A DNA stretch of 64,000 bases from DATIXJ01 sp963714795 (GCA_963714795.1 CAVQPS010000009.1:821763-885762), one strand, 5' to 3'. Positions 1 through 10,125 are shown, counted from the stretch's first letter. The notes: generated by a model not told the origin, from the sequence alone. A program made the numbers and translations.

Positions 1-2
1 TC

Positions 3-602
3 TTTGGCGATACGGATTGCAAAAACATGTGGGATGAAAGCATTACGGCAATCAACACTTACATTGCCGATACAATGCACAGCGGATTGTGGTATGGTCA
101 GGCAAACATGGAAACAGGAAAACGTATCGGCACCGAGTTCGGATCGCTTGAAGCTTTTTTCCCCGCGGTGCTTTGCCTCTCCGGAGATGTCGAGCGTGCG
201 AAGAAACTGGAAGAATCATGTTTCGCGATGTGGAACGTTTATGGTATCGAACCGGATGGGTTCAATTATGTTACGATGTCGGCAACGGAGAAAAACTATC
301 CTCTGCGCCCTGAAATCATCGAGTCGGCGTATTATCTTTATCATTATACCGGTGACCAAAAATATCGTCAAATGGGAGAAACATTTTTTCACTCTATCAT
401 GAATTACTGTCGTACCGATGACGCGTATGCCGCTCTCCAGGATGTTACGACGAAACAGAAAACCGATTCGATGGAAAGTTTTTTCTTTGCCGAAACATTG
501 CAATACCTCTATTTGTTATTCTCACCGGAGGAAACTCTGCCGTTCGATTCGGTTATTTTCAATACGGAAGCGCATCCGATACGAATAACCTGGAAGAAAT
601 AA
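3..602 (+). CDS. GH47 alpha-mannosidase-like protein, C-terminal part
   Basis: The reading frame is open from the window edge, so the 5' end is missing; about 199 codons are visible. The fragment has the alternating-helix look of an (alpha/alpha)-barrel glycosidase: PLRPEIIES followed by AYYLYHYTGDQKYRQMG, and near the end VIFNTEAHPI. The NTEAHP motif at the C-terminus is characteristic of glycoside hydrolase family 47, the class I alpha-1,2-mannosidases and EDEM proteins, where the Thr of TEAHP helps bind the calcium ion. GH47 members are common in eukaryotes and uncommon in bacteria. The neighbouring run of mannosyltransferase-like membrane proteins makes a role in trimming mannosylated glycans plausible, but that is inference. 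Export cannot be judged because the N-terminus is outside the window. Confidence 0.8.
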   Translation, partial: FGDTDCKNMWDESITAINTYIADTMHSGLWYGQANMETGKRIGTEFGSLEAFFPAVLCLSGDVERAKKLEESCFAMWNVYGIEPDGFNYVTMSATEKNYPLRPEIIESAYYLYHYTGDQKYRQMGETFFHSIMNYCRTDDAYAALQDVTTKQKTDSMESFFFAETLQYLYLLFSPEETLPFDSVIFNTEAHPIRITWKK

Positions 603-720
603 TAACCGATTCCACAAATCGTTTTATTCCGGATCAATGAACCGTTGTGGATTCATGCAACTCTTCGTATATTTTATTCAATGATGACGATTGTATGAAA
701 AGAAAAATTTTATCGGGCGT

Positions 721-2073
721 ATGAACCCGGCACATGAATCCCGGGAATCGGACAAGACAAAAGCGCGACGTTTTGGACATGTTTTTCGGGCACTCCGTTT
801 CAGAAACTATCGGCTCTTTTTCGGCGGACAACTCATTTCGCTGATCGGCACATGGATGCAGCAAATTGCGCTAACCTGGCTCGTGTACCGTCTCACGAAT
901 TCAGCATTTCTCCTTGGACTGGTCGGATTTGCCGGGCAACTGCCGATGTTTCTTCTCGGTCCGCTTGCCGGCGTGATTGCCGACCGGTTGAATAAACAAC
1001 GCATCATCATCATTACGCAAACTCTTTCCATGATTCAGGCCGGGATACTTGCTGTGCTTACGCTGACCGGTACGATTGCAGTGTGGCACATCATGGTCCT
1101 CAGTATTTTTTTAGGACTCATCAATGCATTCGATATGCCGACCCGCCAATCGTTTTTACTGGAGATGATTGAAAATAAAGATGAACTCGGAAATGCCATT
1201 GCTCTGAATTCTTCCATGTTCAACGGTGCACGATTAGTGGGGCCATCCATTGCGGGATTGGTTATCGCCGCGATCGGTGAGGGGCTTTGTTTTTTTCTGA
1301 ATGCCGTCAGTTATATTGCGGTCATTATAGCGTTACTCGCCATGAAACTTCCGCCGCGTCATCATCATCAAAAAAAATCCCGCGGGATGATGGTTGAATT
1401 TAAGGAAGGGTTTCGGTATGTGGTCGGCTTTTCCGCCATCCGGAATATTCTTCTTCTGATTGCGCTTGTCAGTCTTGCCGGAATGCCATACATGGTGCTC
1501 ATGCCGGTATTTGCAAAAGATATTTTACATGGCGGTCCGCACACACTCGGGTTTCTGATGGGTGCAGTCGGAGTCGGGGCATTGTCCGGTGCATTGATTC
1601 TTGCCTCAAGAAAAAATGTTGTCGGACTCAGCCGGTGGATTCCGTTTTCTGCAACCGTGTTTGGCGCGGGGATCATCGGTTTTTCGTTCTCCCGGGCTCT
1701 TCCGCTTTCGATGGTTTTGTTGTTCATCGCCGGACTGGGAATGATGGTACAAATTGCCTCGAGCAATACGATTATGCAGACAATTGCCGACGACGATAAG
1801 CGTGGTCGCGTAATGAGTTTTTATACCATGTCATTTGTCGGAATGACACCGTTCGGCAGCCTTCTCGCCGGAAGTCTGGCAAGCTCCATCGGAGCTCCTT
1901 CAACCGTTTTCATCAGCGGAATTGTATGCATAGCGGGCGCGATCATTTTTGCTCTTCAATTGCCGTCGTTACGGAAACAAATTCATCCGATTTATGTGAA
2001 GCTGGGAATTATCCCGGAAATATCATCCGGCATACAAACCGCGAGCCAGCTGGCACGACCGCCGGCAGAGTGA
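721..2073 (+). CDS. MFS transporter (DHA3/EntS-like efflux type)
   Basis: This is a 12-helix major facilitator. The first helix region carries FRNYRLFFGGQLISLIGTWMQ, the usual opening of the MFS_3/EntS-like exporters, and the loop after helix 2 reads GPLAGVIADRLNKQR, the MFS signature A (GxxxDRxxRR-like). A basic His/Lys-rich loop (PPRHHHQKKSR) separates the two six-helix halves, and a second signature-like loop occurs near DDDKRGRVMSFY. The substrate cannot be read from the sequence; relatives export siderophores or drugs. The ATG at 721 was chosen; an in-frame TTG at 691 would add ten residues, and neither has a clear ribosome binding site. It is separated by more than 100 bases from its neighbours and so is probably monocistronic. 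Confidence 0.85.
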   Translation: MNPAHESRESDKTKARRFGHVFRALRFRNYRLFFGGQLISLIGTWMQQIALTWLVYRLTNSAFLLGLVGFAGQLPMFLLGPLAGVIADRLNKQRIIIITQTLSMIQAGILAVLTLTGTIAVWHIMVLSIFLGLINAFDMPTRQSFLLEMIENKDELGNAIALNSSMFNGARLVGPSIAGLVIAAIGEGLCFFLNAVSYIAVIIALLAMKLPPRHHHQKKSRGMMVEFKEGFRYVVGFSAIRNILLLIALVSLAGMPYMVLMPVFAKDILHGGPHTLGFLMGAVGVGALSGALILASRKNVVGLSRWIPFSATVFGAGIIGFSFSRALPLSMVLLFIAGLGMMVQIASSNTIMQTIADDDKRGRVMSFYTMSFVGMTPFGSLLAGSLASSIGAPSTVFISGIVCIAGAIIFALQLPSLRKQIHPIYVKLGIIPEISSGIQTASQLARPPAE

Positions 2074-2129
2074 ATCATTTTTCCCGTTAATTCGCACAGG
2101 CAATGGAATTGTTCCTCTTTATTTCTTCT

Positions 2130-2158
2130 TTGATTTTGCATGTTGTTTGATGTATATT
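2130..2158 (+). promoter_or_regulatory. sigma-70-type promoter of murA
   Basis: TTGATT at 2130-2135 and TATATT at 2153-2158 are separated by exactly 17 bases, with the murA start codon 25 bases beyond the -10 box. The ribosome binding site AAAGGA follows at 2171-2176. Confidence 0.55.
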
Positions 2159-2183
2159 CACAAGGCAAATAAAGGACATCAGC

Positions 2184-3446
2184 GTGGATAAATTCGTTAT
2201 TCAGGGCGGTAAAAAACTAAAAGGGAAGGTTGTCATCAGCGGCTCGAAAAATGCGGCACTCGCGCTGATGCCGGCAACACTTCTCGCGAGCGGCAGGTAT
2301 CATTTCCGGAATATTCCCGAGCTTCGCGATGTGATCACGATGGGAAAACTGCTCCAGATGATGGGGGTGGATGTTGAAAGAAACGGGCATGAGCTTCAGA
2401 TGAATACGTTTCGCGTCAATAAGTTTGAAGCGCCGTACGAACAGGTGAAAAAAATGCGTGCGTCGATTTACGTTCTCGGCCCGTTGATCGCACGCTACAG
2501 TTATGCAAAAGTGTCGTTACCGGGAGGATGTGCGTGGGGACCCCGTCCCGTCAATCTTCATATCGAAGGAATACGGAAACTCGGCGCGCATATCGATATT
2601 GAAGAAGGATATATTATTGCAAAAGCCAAACGGCTCAAAGCCGCGAAGATTCATTTCGATGTTTCCAGCGTCGGTGCTACCGGCAACATTATGATGGCGG
2701 CAGTGTTGGCAAAAGGAACGACTCGAATTACCAATGCCGCGATGGAACCGGAGATTGTCGCTCTCGGCAATTTTCTCGTCAAGATGGGCGCACACATCGG
2801 CGGAATCGGTACAGCGAAGCTGGAGATTGAAGGTGTCGATCAGCTTCATCCGGCCGATGAAACAATGATTCCGGATCGCATTGAAGCGGGAACATTTCTC
2901 GTTGCGGCGGCAATAACAGGCGGAACGGTAACCATCGAACACTGTGAGCCGTTGCATCTGACAGCAATTCTCTCGAAACTCAAAGAAGCCGGTGCATCAA
3001 TACAAATCGGTGACACATGGATTACGATATCGATGCCGAAATCGATTAAATCGGTGAATGTAACGACGGAAATTTATCCCGGCTTTCCGACAGATATGCA
3101 GGCGCAATGGCTGTCATTAATGTCGATCGCAAAAGGATCGGCGACCATCACCGATTCGATTTATTATGATCGCTTTAAGCACGTTCCGGAACTTACGCGT
3201 CTCGGTGCCGATATTGTTTTGAACCACAATGCTGCCATCGTCCATGGCGTCAAAAAATTAACCGGTGCAAAAGTGATGTCGACCGATTTACGCGCTTCGG
3301 CGAGTTTGGTTCTTTCCGGACTTGTTGCCGGAGGGAAAACCGAAGTCCTGCGCGTCTATCACCTCGACCGAGGTTATGAAGCAATTGAAAAAAAATTACT
3401 CGCATTAGGTGCGAAGATCAAACGGGTTTCCGGTCAGGAATTTTAA
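2184..3446 (+). CDS. murA: UDP-N-acetylglucosamine 1-carboxyvinyltransferase
   Basis: MurA transfers enolpyruvate from phosphoenolpyruvate to UDP-GlcNAc, the first committed step of peptidoglycan synthesis, in the cytoplasm. At 420 residues it has the normal family length. The PEP-binding lysine lies in SGSKNAAL (Lys22) and the catalytic cysteine in PGGCAWGPRPVNLH (Cys116), so the enzyme would be of the fosfomycin-sensitive Cys type. The start is a GTG chosen because AAAGGA sits seven bases upstream and the protein then begins MDKFVIQGG, the usual MurA N-terminus. The glycosyltransferase gene begins 14 bases after its stop, so the two may be co-transcribed. Confidence 0.97.
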   Translation: MDKFVIQGGKKLKGKVVISGSKNAALALMPATLLASGRYHFRNIPELRDVITMGKLLQMMGVDVERNGHELQMNTFRVNKFEAPYEQVKKMRASIYVLGPLIARYSYAKVSLPGGCAWGPRPVNLHIEGIRKLGAHIDIEEGYIIAKAKRLKAAKIHFDVSSVGATGNIMMAAVLAKGTTRITNAAMEPEIVALGNFLVKMGAHIGGIGTAKLEIEGVDQLHPADETMIPDRIEAGTFLVAAAITGGTVTIEHCEPLHLTAILSKLKEAGASIQIGDTWITISMPKSIKSVNVTTEIYPGFPTDMQAQWLSLMSIAKGSATITDSIYYDRFKHVPELTRLGADIVLNHNAAIVHGVKKLTGAKVMSTDLRASASLVLSGLVAGGKTEVLRVYHLDRGYEAIEKKLLALGAKIKRVSGQEF

Positions 3447-3460
3447 ACCACGACAGATGT

Positions 3461-4210
3461 ATGACAAAAATTATTGCCGTCATGCCCGCCTATAATGCTG
3501 CCCTCACGCTGGAACCAACTGTGCGGGATATACCTCCGGGAGTTGTCGATGAAATTATCGTCGTCGATGACAGCAGTAAGGATAACACCGTGGAACAGGC
3601 GCGGCGATTAGGATTGACCGTCGTTCAGCATGAAAAAAATAAAGGATACGGCGGAAATCAAAAAACATGTTACCGCCTTGCCCTTGAACGCGGCGCTGAT
3701 ATTGTTGTGATGATCCATCCTGATTACCAGTACGACAGCAAGCTGACGCCGTATCTTGTCGGTTTTTTGCGTGACCGCTATTTCGATGTGATGCTCGGTT
3801 CGCGTATCCGCACGCGGAAAGAAGCTTTTGCCGGGGGCATGCCGAAATACAAATATGCAGCCAACCGCATGCTGACGCTTGCAGAAAATATTTGCACCGG
3901 CATGAATCTTTCCGAGTGGCATACCGGGTTTCGTGCATTTACGAAAGAAGTGCTGGAGACCATTCCCTGGCAGCAAAACTCAGATGATTTTGTATTTGAT
4001 AGCCAGATGCTCCTCCAATGTGTTGCGTTCGGGTTCCGTGTCGGCGAAATTCCCGTTCCCGTGCGCTACCACGATACCGCCTCATCTATTAATTTTTTCC
4101 GTAGTGTTCGGTACGGAATCGGAACGCTGTCTGCCGTCGGAACATTTCTGTTGCACCGATTTCATGTTGGCCATCCGGAAATGTTTCGCCGAAAAGAATT
4201 TCAAACCTGA
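3461..4210 (+). CDS. glycosyltransferase family 2 (DPM1/DPG synthase-like)
   Basis: A 249-residue single-domain GT-A protein. It starts with IIAVMPAYNAALTLEPTV, followed by EIIVVDDSSKDNT and MIHPDYQYD, the nucleotide-sugar and metal-binding positions of GT2. The fold resembles dolichyl-phosphate mannose or undecaprenyl-phosphate glucose synthases, which load a sugar onto a polyprenyl phosphate, but there are no strong C-terminal membrane helices, so it probably acts at the cytoplasmic membrane surface. It lies directly upstream of two GT-C type membrane proteins (4222 and 8404), which would be natural consumers of a polyprenyl-phosphate sugar. That functional link is inference from order only. 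Confidence 0.85.
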   Translation: MTKIIAVMPAYNAALTLEPTVRDIPPGVVDEIIVVDDSSKDNTVEQARRLGLTVVQHEKNKGYGGNQKTCYRLALERGADIVVMIHPDYQYDSKLTPYLVGFLRDRYFDVMLGSRIRTRKEAFAGGMPKYKYAANRMLTLAENICTGMNLSEWHTGFRAFTKEVLETIPWQQNSDDFVFDSQMLLQCVAFGFRVGEIPVPVRYHDTASSINFFRSVRYGIGTLSAVGTFLLHRFHVGHPEMFRRKEFQT

Positions 4211-4221
4211 CATTCTTCCAC

Positions 4222-6105
4222 ATGCCATCCCGGGCTGAAAATTTTTCACCGTTGCTCGAATCGGTTCGCCTGCGTTGGAAGTCGCTTGCCGTTATTACCG
4301 TCGTTGTTTTCTGTGTGTACGGACAGACATTGCAATTCGGTTTTATCAATTATGATGACGATGAACTCGTGTATCATAATGCCGCATTTCTTTCTCACTG
4401 GGAAAATATCGGAACGGCATTCGGCAGTCATGCCTTTATCGGCGCCGGTGGAGAAAGCATCTATTACCGCCCGCTGTTAACCGCCAGCTATATTATAGAT
4501 TTTCATATTTGGAGACTGAATCCGCTCGGATATCATGTAACAAATATTCTGTTGCATTGCCTGACATCGCTGGGAGTGTTTTTTCTGATACTTTTCATTC
4601 TTCAATCGGAATTGCCAGCTTTTGCCGGTGCACTTGTCTTTGCAATTCATCCGGTTCAGACCGAATCCGTTGCGTGGATTGCCGGACGCAACGACCTGCT
4701 GTTGGGATTATTTGTGGTCGCGATGTTGATCTTTTATGCCGTTAGCACCGCTCAACGTGTCATTGAAAAACCGTTTCGCTTTCTCGCATGGTTTGCCTTT
4801 CTGGCGGCATTGTTCACAAAAGAATCCGCCGTCTTTTATTTGTTGCTTCTGCCGTTGTATGATCTGTGCACCGGTACAAGTACGTTACGAACCATCTGTT
4901 CGTTCGGTTATTTCAGAAAATTCCGGATGATGATCATAACGGTTATTGCTTATTGCGGAATCCGTTTGATGATTTTCGGAACGGTCATCGGTGCGGAACG
5001 GTTGTACGGTCACCGAACAATCGGTGAACGTATCGCCAATATTTTTCCGATCGTTGCTGAAAATCTGAAATTCATTTTTCTTCCGACGAGTCTCAGTATT
5101 GCTCATCCGTTAAACGAACTTCAGTGGTTTCATGCTCCGTGGACTGTGATAGCATTTGTGATGGTTTTGGTTCTTGCTGGCGTTGCAATATGGTCCTGGA
5201 GAAAAGATCGCATGTTGTGTTTCGGTATATTCTGGATCGTTGCCGGATCTCTTCCGCTGATGGGGTTGATTCCGGTTGCGATCCCGATTTTAGAACATCG
5301 ATTATATGTGCCGATGGCCGGATGTGCGATTGTTGTTGCGCGATTGATTCAGATGTTGTATGAAAAATTCAAATTGCGAACGATATCATATGTGCTTATT
5401 ACGGTTTTGGGGATTGTATTAGCCGGATGTTCCCACGCCCGGCTGCCGGTGTGGAGTAACGGTATCACGCTATTTACCGATGCAGTGCAAAAAGCGCCGT
5501 CCTATGCTCCGTCGTTTTTCAGTCTCGGTGCTGCATATTTTGAAGCGGAACGGTATACCGAAGCAATTCAACCGATGAAAACGTATCTTTCGCAAGCGCC
5601 CGTCGATCCGAATGCGCTTTCATTACTGCGTGAAATATATTTTCGTGCACAACAGTACAACGACGCCGCCGAGATTTCCCGCAGATTAATTTTGCTAGAG
5701 CCGCATAATTCCCGGCGCTTTCTTGAGGCAGGAATGCTGTTCGAAGCAATGCATCAATATGACAGTGCCGCAGTCATGTATCAAAAAGGATTGACCATCG
5801 ATACTGCGAATGAAGAAATATATATTCATCTTGCCGATATGTATCAGAAGCAGGAACGTTTAGGAGATGCAGAAGAAAGTTATCGTCGGGTACTTGAGAT
5901 GGATCCATTGAATGCCGTTGCACCGGTCGCTCTGGCCCGTGCGTTCGAAGCTCAGGGAAAAAATGATGAAGCAATTCATCTTTTGGAACAACGTATTGCC
6001 GCAGGTGAGCCGTCACGTGAAATGATCAACCTTCTGGTATCGCTGTATAATAAATCGGGAGACCTGTTAAAAGCGGATCAACTATCGAAACGATTTCACC
6101 CATGA
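4222..6105 (+). CDS. TMTC-like membrane glycosyltransferase with C-terminal TPRs
   Basis: The 627-residue protein has an N-terminal multi-pass membrane half (about residues 20-420) and a TPR half (about 430-620). The first periplasmic loop carries NYDDDELVYHN, the acidic motif expected of GT-C transferases, followed by YYRPLLTASYIIDFHIW and HPVQTESVAWIAGRNDLL, which match the DUF1736/TMTC family. In eukaryotes TMTC proteins O-mannosylate secreted proteins from polyprenyl-phosphate mannose; bacterial homologues are mostly uncharacterised. The TPR units (for example SLGAAYFEAERYTEAIQPMKTYL) probably bind protein substrates or partners. It overlaps the next gene by four bases, indicating translational coupling. 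Confidence 0.82.
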   Translation: MPSRAENFSPLLESVRLRWKSLAVITVVVFCVYGQTLQFGFINYDDDELVYHNAAFLSHWENIGTAFGSHAFIGAGGESIYYRPLLTASYIIDFHIWRLNPLGYHVTNILLHCLTSLGVFFLILFILQSELPAFAGALVFAIHPVQTESVAWIAGRNDLLLGLFVVAMLIFYAVSTAQRVIEKPFRFLAWFAFLAALFTKESAVFYLLLLPLYDLCTGTSTLRTICSFGYFRKFRMMIITVIAYCGIRLMIFGTVIGAERLYGHRTIGERIANIFPIVAENLKFIFLPTSLSIAHPLNELQWFHAPWTVIAFVMVLVLAGVAIWSWRKDRMLCFGIFWIVAGSLPLMGLIPVAIPILEHRLYVPMAGCAIVVARLIQMLYEKFKLRTISYVLITVLGIVLAGCSHARLPVWSNGITLFTDAVQKAPSYAPSFFSLGAAYFEAERYTEAIQPMKTYLSQAPVDPNALSLLREIYFRAQQYNDAAEISRRLILLEPHNSRRFLEAGMLFEAMHQYDSAAVMYQKGLTIDTANEEIYIHLADMYQKQERLGDAEESYRRVLEMDPLNAVAPVALARAFEAQGKNDEAIHLLEQRIAAGEPSREMINLLVSLYNKSGDLLKADQLSKRFHP

Positions 6106-8393
6106 ACAAAAACCTTCATCGACGAACGGTTTTCATTGCCGGCATTCTGTTGCTGGCGGTGTCGTTAGTGTTTATCAATATTCCGCTCTTGAATTATTTG
6201 GGGTACGAATTTTCCACGGCAATCGCCCTGATTGTTCCCTGGATACTATGGTTTCCGACATCATTATCAGTTCGTGAATGGATGAAAGAAAACGGAACCG
6301 GTTCATTGCGCGGCTTTCGGTCGCTGGTTACCTCGTGCGTTTTTACCGGATTCGGACTCTTATTGATTCCGTTGATAGTCGGAGGCCTGAATGTTTTCTT
6401 CGTGAAGAATTGTGCGATTGCCGAAGGGGCTTTCTATTATATTCTTCATCCGTTGGTGACGGCATTCTGGTCGATTGCCCTTTCAATGATATGTTGTGTC
6501 CTGGCACGACGACCGTTTCGTCTCTATGCCACAATTCTCGTGTTGACTCTTTTGTATCCTTTCTATATCGGTTATGTTTCGCCTCAGATTTATTCGTACA
6601 ATTTCATTTATGGATTTTTCCCCGGTATTTCGTATGACGAAGTCGTGCGAATCACGCCGACACTGATTCTCTTCCGGTGTATAACGATTGCGATGGCATT
6701 CATGTTCCTGCTGGTGGCATCGCTGGTGATACAAAAATCATCGCCGGACCGAAAATTCCATGAAAAAATAATGTCCTTGTTTTCACCTTTTCAACCGAAG
6801 ACAACACAATTATCGGCCCTGGTTCTTGTGATTGGTTTGATCGTTGTTTGGGTTATTCGTGTCCCGCTCGGTTTTGAAACTTCCGAAGCTTCTATTCGAA
6901 AGACTCTTTCTTCACATATCCAAACGGAACACTTTACGATTTATTATGCCCCGGCATCATTTTCTCATGATGAAATACAATGGGTCGCCGCTCTTCATGA
7001 ATTTCGGTATGAACAGGTCTGCACGGCGCTTCACGTAACGATACCGGTTTCCATGACGTCATATATTTATCCTGATGAGGATACAAAACGCGAGGCAATC
7101 GGCACATCAACCACCAATATTGCCAAGCCATGGAGAAAAGAAATCCATCTCGACGTTCATTCGTGGCAGGAAACGCTGAAGCATGAGATCGTGCATGTTG
7201 TCGCGGGCGAATTCGGCATGCCTGTTATCAAAGCGCATTATCATATCGGATTGGTAGAAGGACTTGCGATGGCGATCGACGGCGAGTACGGTAACCGCAC
7301 TCTCCATGAATATGCCGCGGCAATTAAAACATTTCACCTGATCAATAATCCGGGAAGTCTTATCACACCAATCGGTTTTGCAACGCACGGGTCTTCTCTC
7401 AGTTATGTGTTGATGGGATCGTTCTGCCGCTATCTTCTTGATCGTTACGGCGTCGTACGGTTCAAAGAATTATACGGAGGAAGTTCGGTGGAGAAAGTGT
7501 ACGGAACGTCGTACCAGAACCTTGTGGACGAATGGCAGTCGTTTCTGGATCGCATCGTTGTTCCCGGGTCATGGAAGGATCATGTGGAATTTTATTTCAA
7601 CCGCCCTTCTATTTTTGCAAAGGAATGCGTTCGTACTGTTGCCATATTAAATGAAGAAGCAAACCGGAAGCTTGCACACCGTGATTGGGACGGCGCGATT
7701 CACGATTTCAAGCAAGCGCTGATGACGAATTGGAACACCGAATCGTATGCGGGCATTCTTCGGTCTTCGTATGCCGCCGGCTATTTTGATACCGTGGTCA
7801 GTTTATTCGATACCGTGAATCGGGATAGTTCCACGCACTCGGCGTTTCTCGGATTTCTGTTGGCATACGGTGATGCCGAGTGGCATGAAGGGAACGAGAA
7901 TTCCGCCGCTGAGGCATATCGAGAGATTCTTCGTATCGATCTTTCCCGGTCGGTCGACGAAGCGGCAACTGTCCGGCTGGAGGCAATGGACGATCCTGTG
8001 GTCGGCCCGATTTTTCCGAAATATCTTTCCATCGCTCAATCCGATACAGCTTCATGGAATTTTCTTGATTCGTGTTCACAACTGAAGAATACTCCGTTTC
8101 TGCGATTTCTTGAAGCAAGAGCCGGGTTGCGACTGGAAAAATTTCAACAGGTGATCGATCTGCTTCAGCTCGATTCAATGCGATTTGCCCATCCCGAATT
8201 GAATGCATCGAAAGAACTGATGCTTGGACAGGCATCGCTGCGTTTGTTGCAATTTCAAAATGCCCGCGCACATTTTTGGCGCTCGCTGAATTTTATCGAC
8301 AATCTTGCAGCAATGCAGCAAGTGTATGATTGGATTAAACGATGTGAATGGTATGAACAACATGAACGACAATACTTCAATTCTAAAAAATAG
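6102..8393 (+). CDS. membrane protein with peptidase-MA-like domain and TPR-like tail
   Basis: Residues 1 to about 265 hold roughly seven membrane helices. A soluble region with KHEIVHVVAGEFG follows near residue 360, and LVEGLAMAIDG about 20 residues later. HExxH plus a downstream EGxA glutamate is the zinc-ligand arrangement of gluzincin peptidases, best matched to the Peptidase_MA family. The last 250 residues are helical and TPR-like (for example WDGAIHDFKQALMTNWNTES). The protein may be a membrane-anchored metalloprotease facing the periplasm. It is sandwiched between two GT-C transferase genes (4-base overlap upstream, about 10 bases downstream), which suggests it works with the glycosylation genes, possibly on the same clients; that is inference. 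Confidence 0.75.
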   Translation: MNKNLHRRTVFIAGILLLAVSLVFINIPLLNYLGYEFSTAIALIVPWILWFPTSLSVREWMKENGTGSLRGFRSLVTSCVFTGFGLLLIPLIVGGLNVFFVKNCAIAEGAFYYILHPLVTAFWSIALSMICCVLARRPFRLYATILVLTLLYPFYIGYVSPQIYSYNFIYGFFPGISYDEVVRITPTLILFRCITIAMAFMFLLVASLVIQKSSPDRKFHEKIMSLFSPFQPKTTQLSALVLVIGLIVVWVIRVPLGFETSEASIRKTLSSHIQTEHFTIYYAPASFSHDEIQWVAALHEFRYEQVCTALHVTIPVSMTSYIYPDEDTKREAIGTSTTNIAKPWRKEIHLDVHSWQETLKHEIVHVVAGEFGMPVIKAHYHIGLVEGLAMAIDGEYGNRTLHEYAAAIKTFHLINNPGSLITPIGFATHGSSLSYVLMGSFCRYLLDRYGVVRFKELYGGSSVEKVYGTSYQNLVDEWQSFLDRIVVPGSWKDHVEFYFNRPSIFAKECVRTVAILNEEANRKLAHRDWDGAIHDFKQALMTNWNTESYAGILRSSYAAGYFDTVVSLFDTVNRDSSTHSAFLGFLLAYGDAEWHEGNENSAAEAYREILRIDLSRSVDEAATVRLEAMDDPVVGPIFPKYLSIAQSDTASWNFLDSCSQLKNTPFLRFLEARAGLRLEKFQQVIDLLQLDSMRFAHPELNASKELMLGQASLRLLQFQNARAHFWRSLNFIDNLAAMQQVYDWIKRCEWYEQHERQYFNSKK

Positions 8394-8403
8394 TGTTTTC
8401 ACG

Positions 8404-10063
8404 ATGATGAGTCGGGAAGATCGACGGAATATTGCTATTCTCGTCGCTCTGACATTTTTTTCACTGATTCTTTTTGTGAACAAGGCGGTGCATATCGATG
8501 ATACGCTCTTCATCCGCGTTGCACAACAAATTCAATCACACCCCGCTCGATCCGTATAACTTCACGGTAAACTGGTTCGGTACCGACCGGCCGATGTATG
8601 GCGTGACAAAAAACCCGCCGCTGGTCTCGTATTACCTTGCATTGATCGGCTCCATTGCGGGCTGGAGCGAACCGGCGCTGCATTGCGCGATGATGATTCC
8701 GGCAATTTTCTGTATTATCGGAATTTATATTCTTGCCCGGCAATTTTGTTCGAAACCGTTTGAAGCCGCTCTCGTTTCGTTGTTTTCACCGGCATTTCTT
8801 CTTTCGTCGACGACGCTCATGTGTGATGTGATGATGCTGTGTCTCTGGATATGGTCGATCATTTTTTGGATGAACGGAATTCGCAGCCGGTCCCGGTCAC
8901 AGTTGATCATCGCATCATTTCTCATAGCACTTTCCGCTTTGACAAAATATTTCGGCGCGGCACTCATCCCGCTTTTGGCTGTATGGACTATTGCAGAACG
9001 CAAACGAATCGATTCTTCGCTCATCGCGATGGTGATTCCGGTTGTGATTCTTGCAGGATATCAATGGCTGACAATGAAATATTACGGTCATGGACTTCTT
9101 TTTGATGCGGCTTCGTACGCGACCGATAATGAAGTTCGCGGGTTCACCGCTTATGTTTCGAAAAGTTTCGTCGGATTGGCATTTACCGGCGGGTGTTTTA
9201 TTGCCCCACTATTCTTTTCGCACACGTTGTGGAGCCGAAAGTCTCTTGTTCGCACTGGAATTATTTCCGGCATGATTTTTTTAACGGTCGTACTATTTCA
9301 AAGCATTTCCGGTTCGATTCATCTGAACGAGAAGAGCGTGTCGTGGACATTCATTTTTCAATTCGGCCTTTTGGATCTGATCGGAATGACAGTCATTTCG
9401 CTTGCGATAGCGGATGTCAAAAAGCATCGGGATGCTTCTTCGTTGATGATTATTTGTTGGATCGTGGGGACATTTCTTTTTACGATTTTCATCAACTGGA
9501 CGGTCAACGGCCGCTCGATATTGCCGCTGGTACCGGCGGCAGCAATCCTGTTGATGCGACGATATGATGATCGGTGGAATAACGCCGAACCGCATAGTAC
9601 GCTAACCGTTGTTGCACCGATTATCGTTTGTGCAATCGTTGCGCTCACCGTTACCTATTCGGATTTTTCTCTCGCCAATGCTATCCGTGACGATGTCACC
9701 GCAATTTGGTCTCATCCCCGCACACCGAATTCGAAAATCTGGTTCGAAGGCCATTGGGGTTTTCAATATTACATGGAAACATCGGGCGGAAAAGCTTTCG
9801 ATGTGGAACGGAGCACGCTCAACCGCGGCGATATTGTTATTATTCCGGTCAATAATACATCGTTGTATCATCTGCCGGAGCGTTATTTTGTGTTGAGCGA
9901 CTCCCTTCTGGGCAACGGCATATCCTTGCTCGCGACGATGAACAATACCGCGGGAGCCGGATTCTATTCCGATTTTTGGGGACCGATGCCGTTTGTTTTT
10001 GGAGAAATTCCGCCGGAAAAATACTATGTCTACATCCTCAAAGAAGGAATCGCAATTCATTGA
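8404..10063 (+). CDS. GT39/PMT-like membrane glycosyltransferase, +1 frameshift at about 8542
   Basis: Two overlapping frames together encode one ArnT/PMT_2-like protein of about 550 residues. The first frame gives VHIDDTLFIRVAQQIQSHP, and the second continues with LDPYNFTVNWFGTD and KNPPLVSYYLALIG, exactly the order expected in this family, where the first loop has an acidic motif and a later PPL segment. The switch falls in CACCCCGCTC at 8539-8548; removing one C restores a single frame. The first frame stops at 8557-8559. It could be a sequencing or assembly error in a C run, a true pseudogene, or programmed slippage. The start is taken as the ATG at 8404 (or 8407), just after the upstream stop. 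The ATG at 8498 in the second frame lies inside the homologous region and is unlikely to be a natural start. About ten membrane helices follow. Confidence 0.75.
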
Positions 10064-10125
10064 TCAAAAATTTTTGAACGATCCTTCAGCATTGCTTCTC
10101 TATTATAAGTTCCCTATTTTCTGTT

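Noticed and set aside
8498..8542. Independent start of the GT39-like gene at the ATG at 8498
   Set aside because: The residues it would add before the frameshift (MIRSSSALHNKFNH) do not fit the family, while the other frame does.
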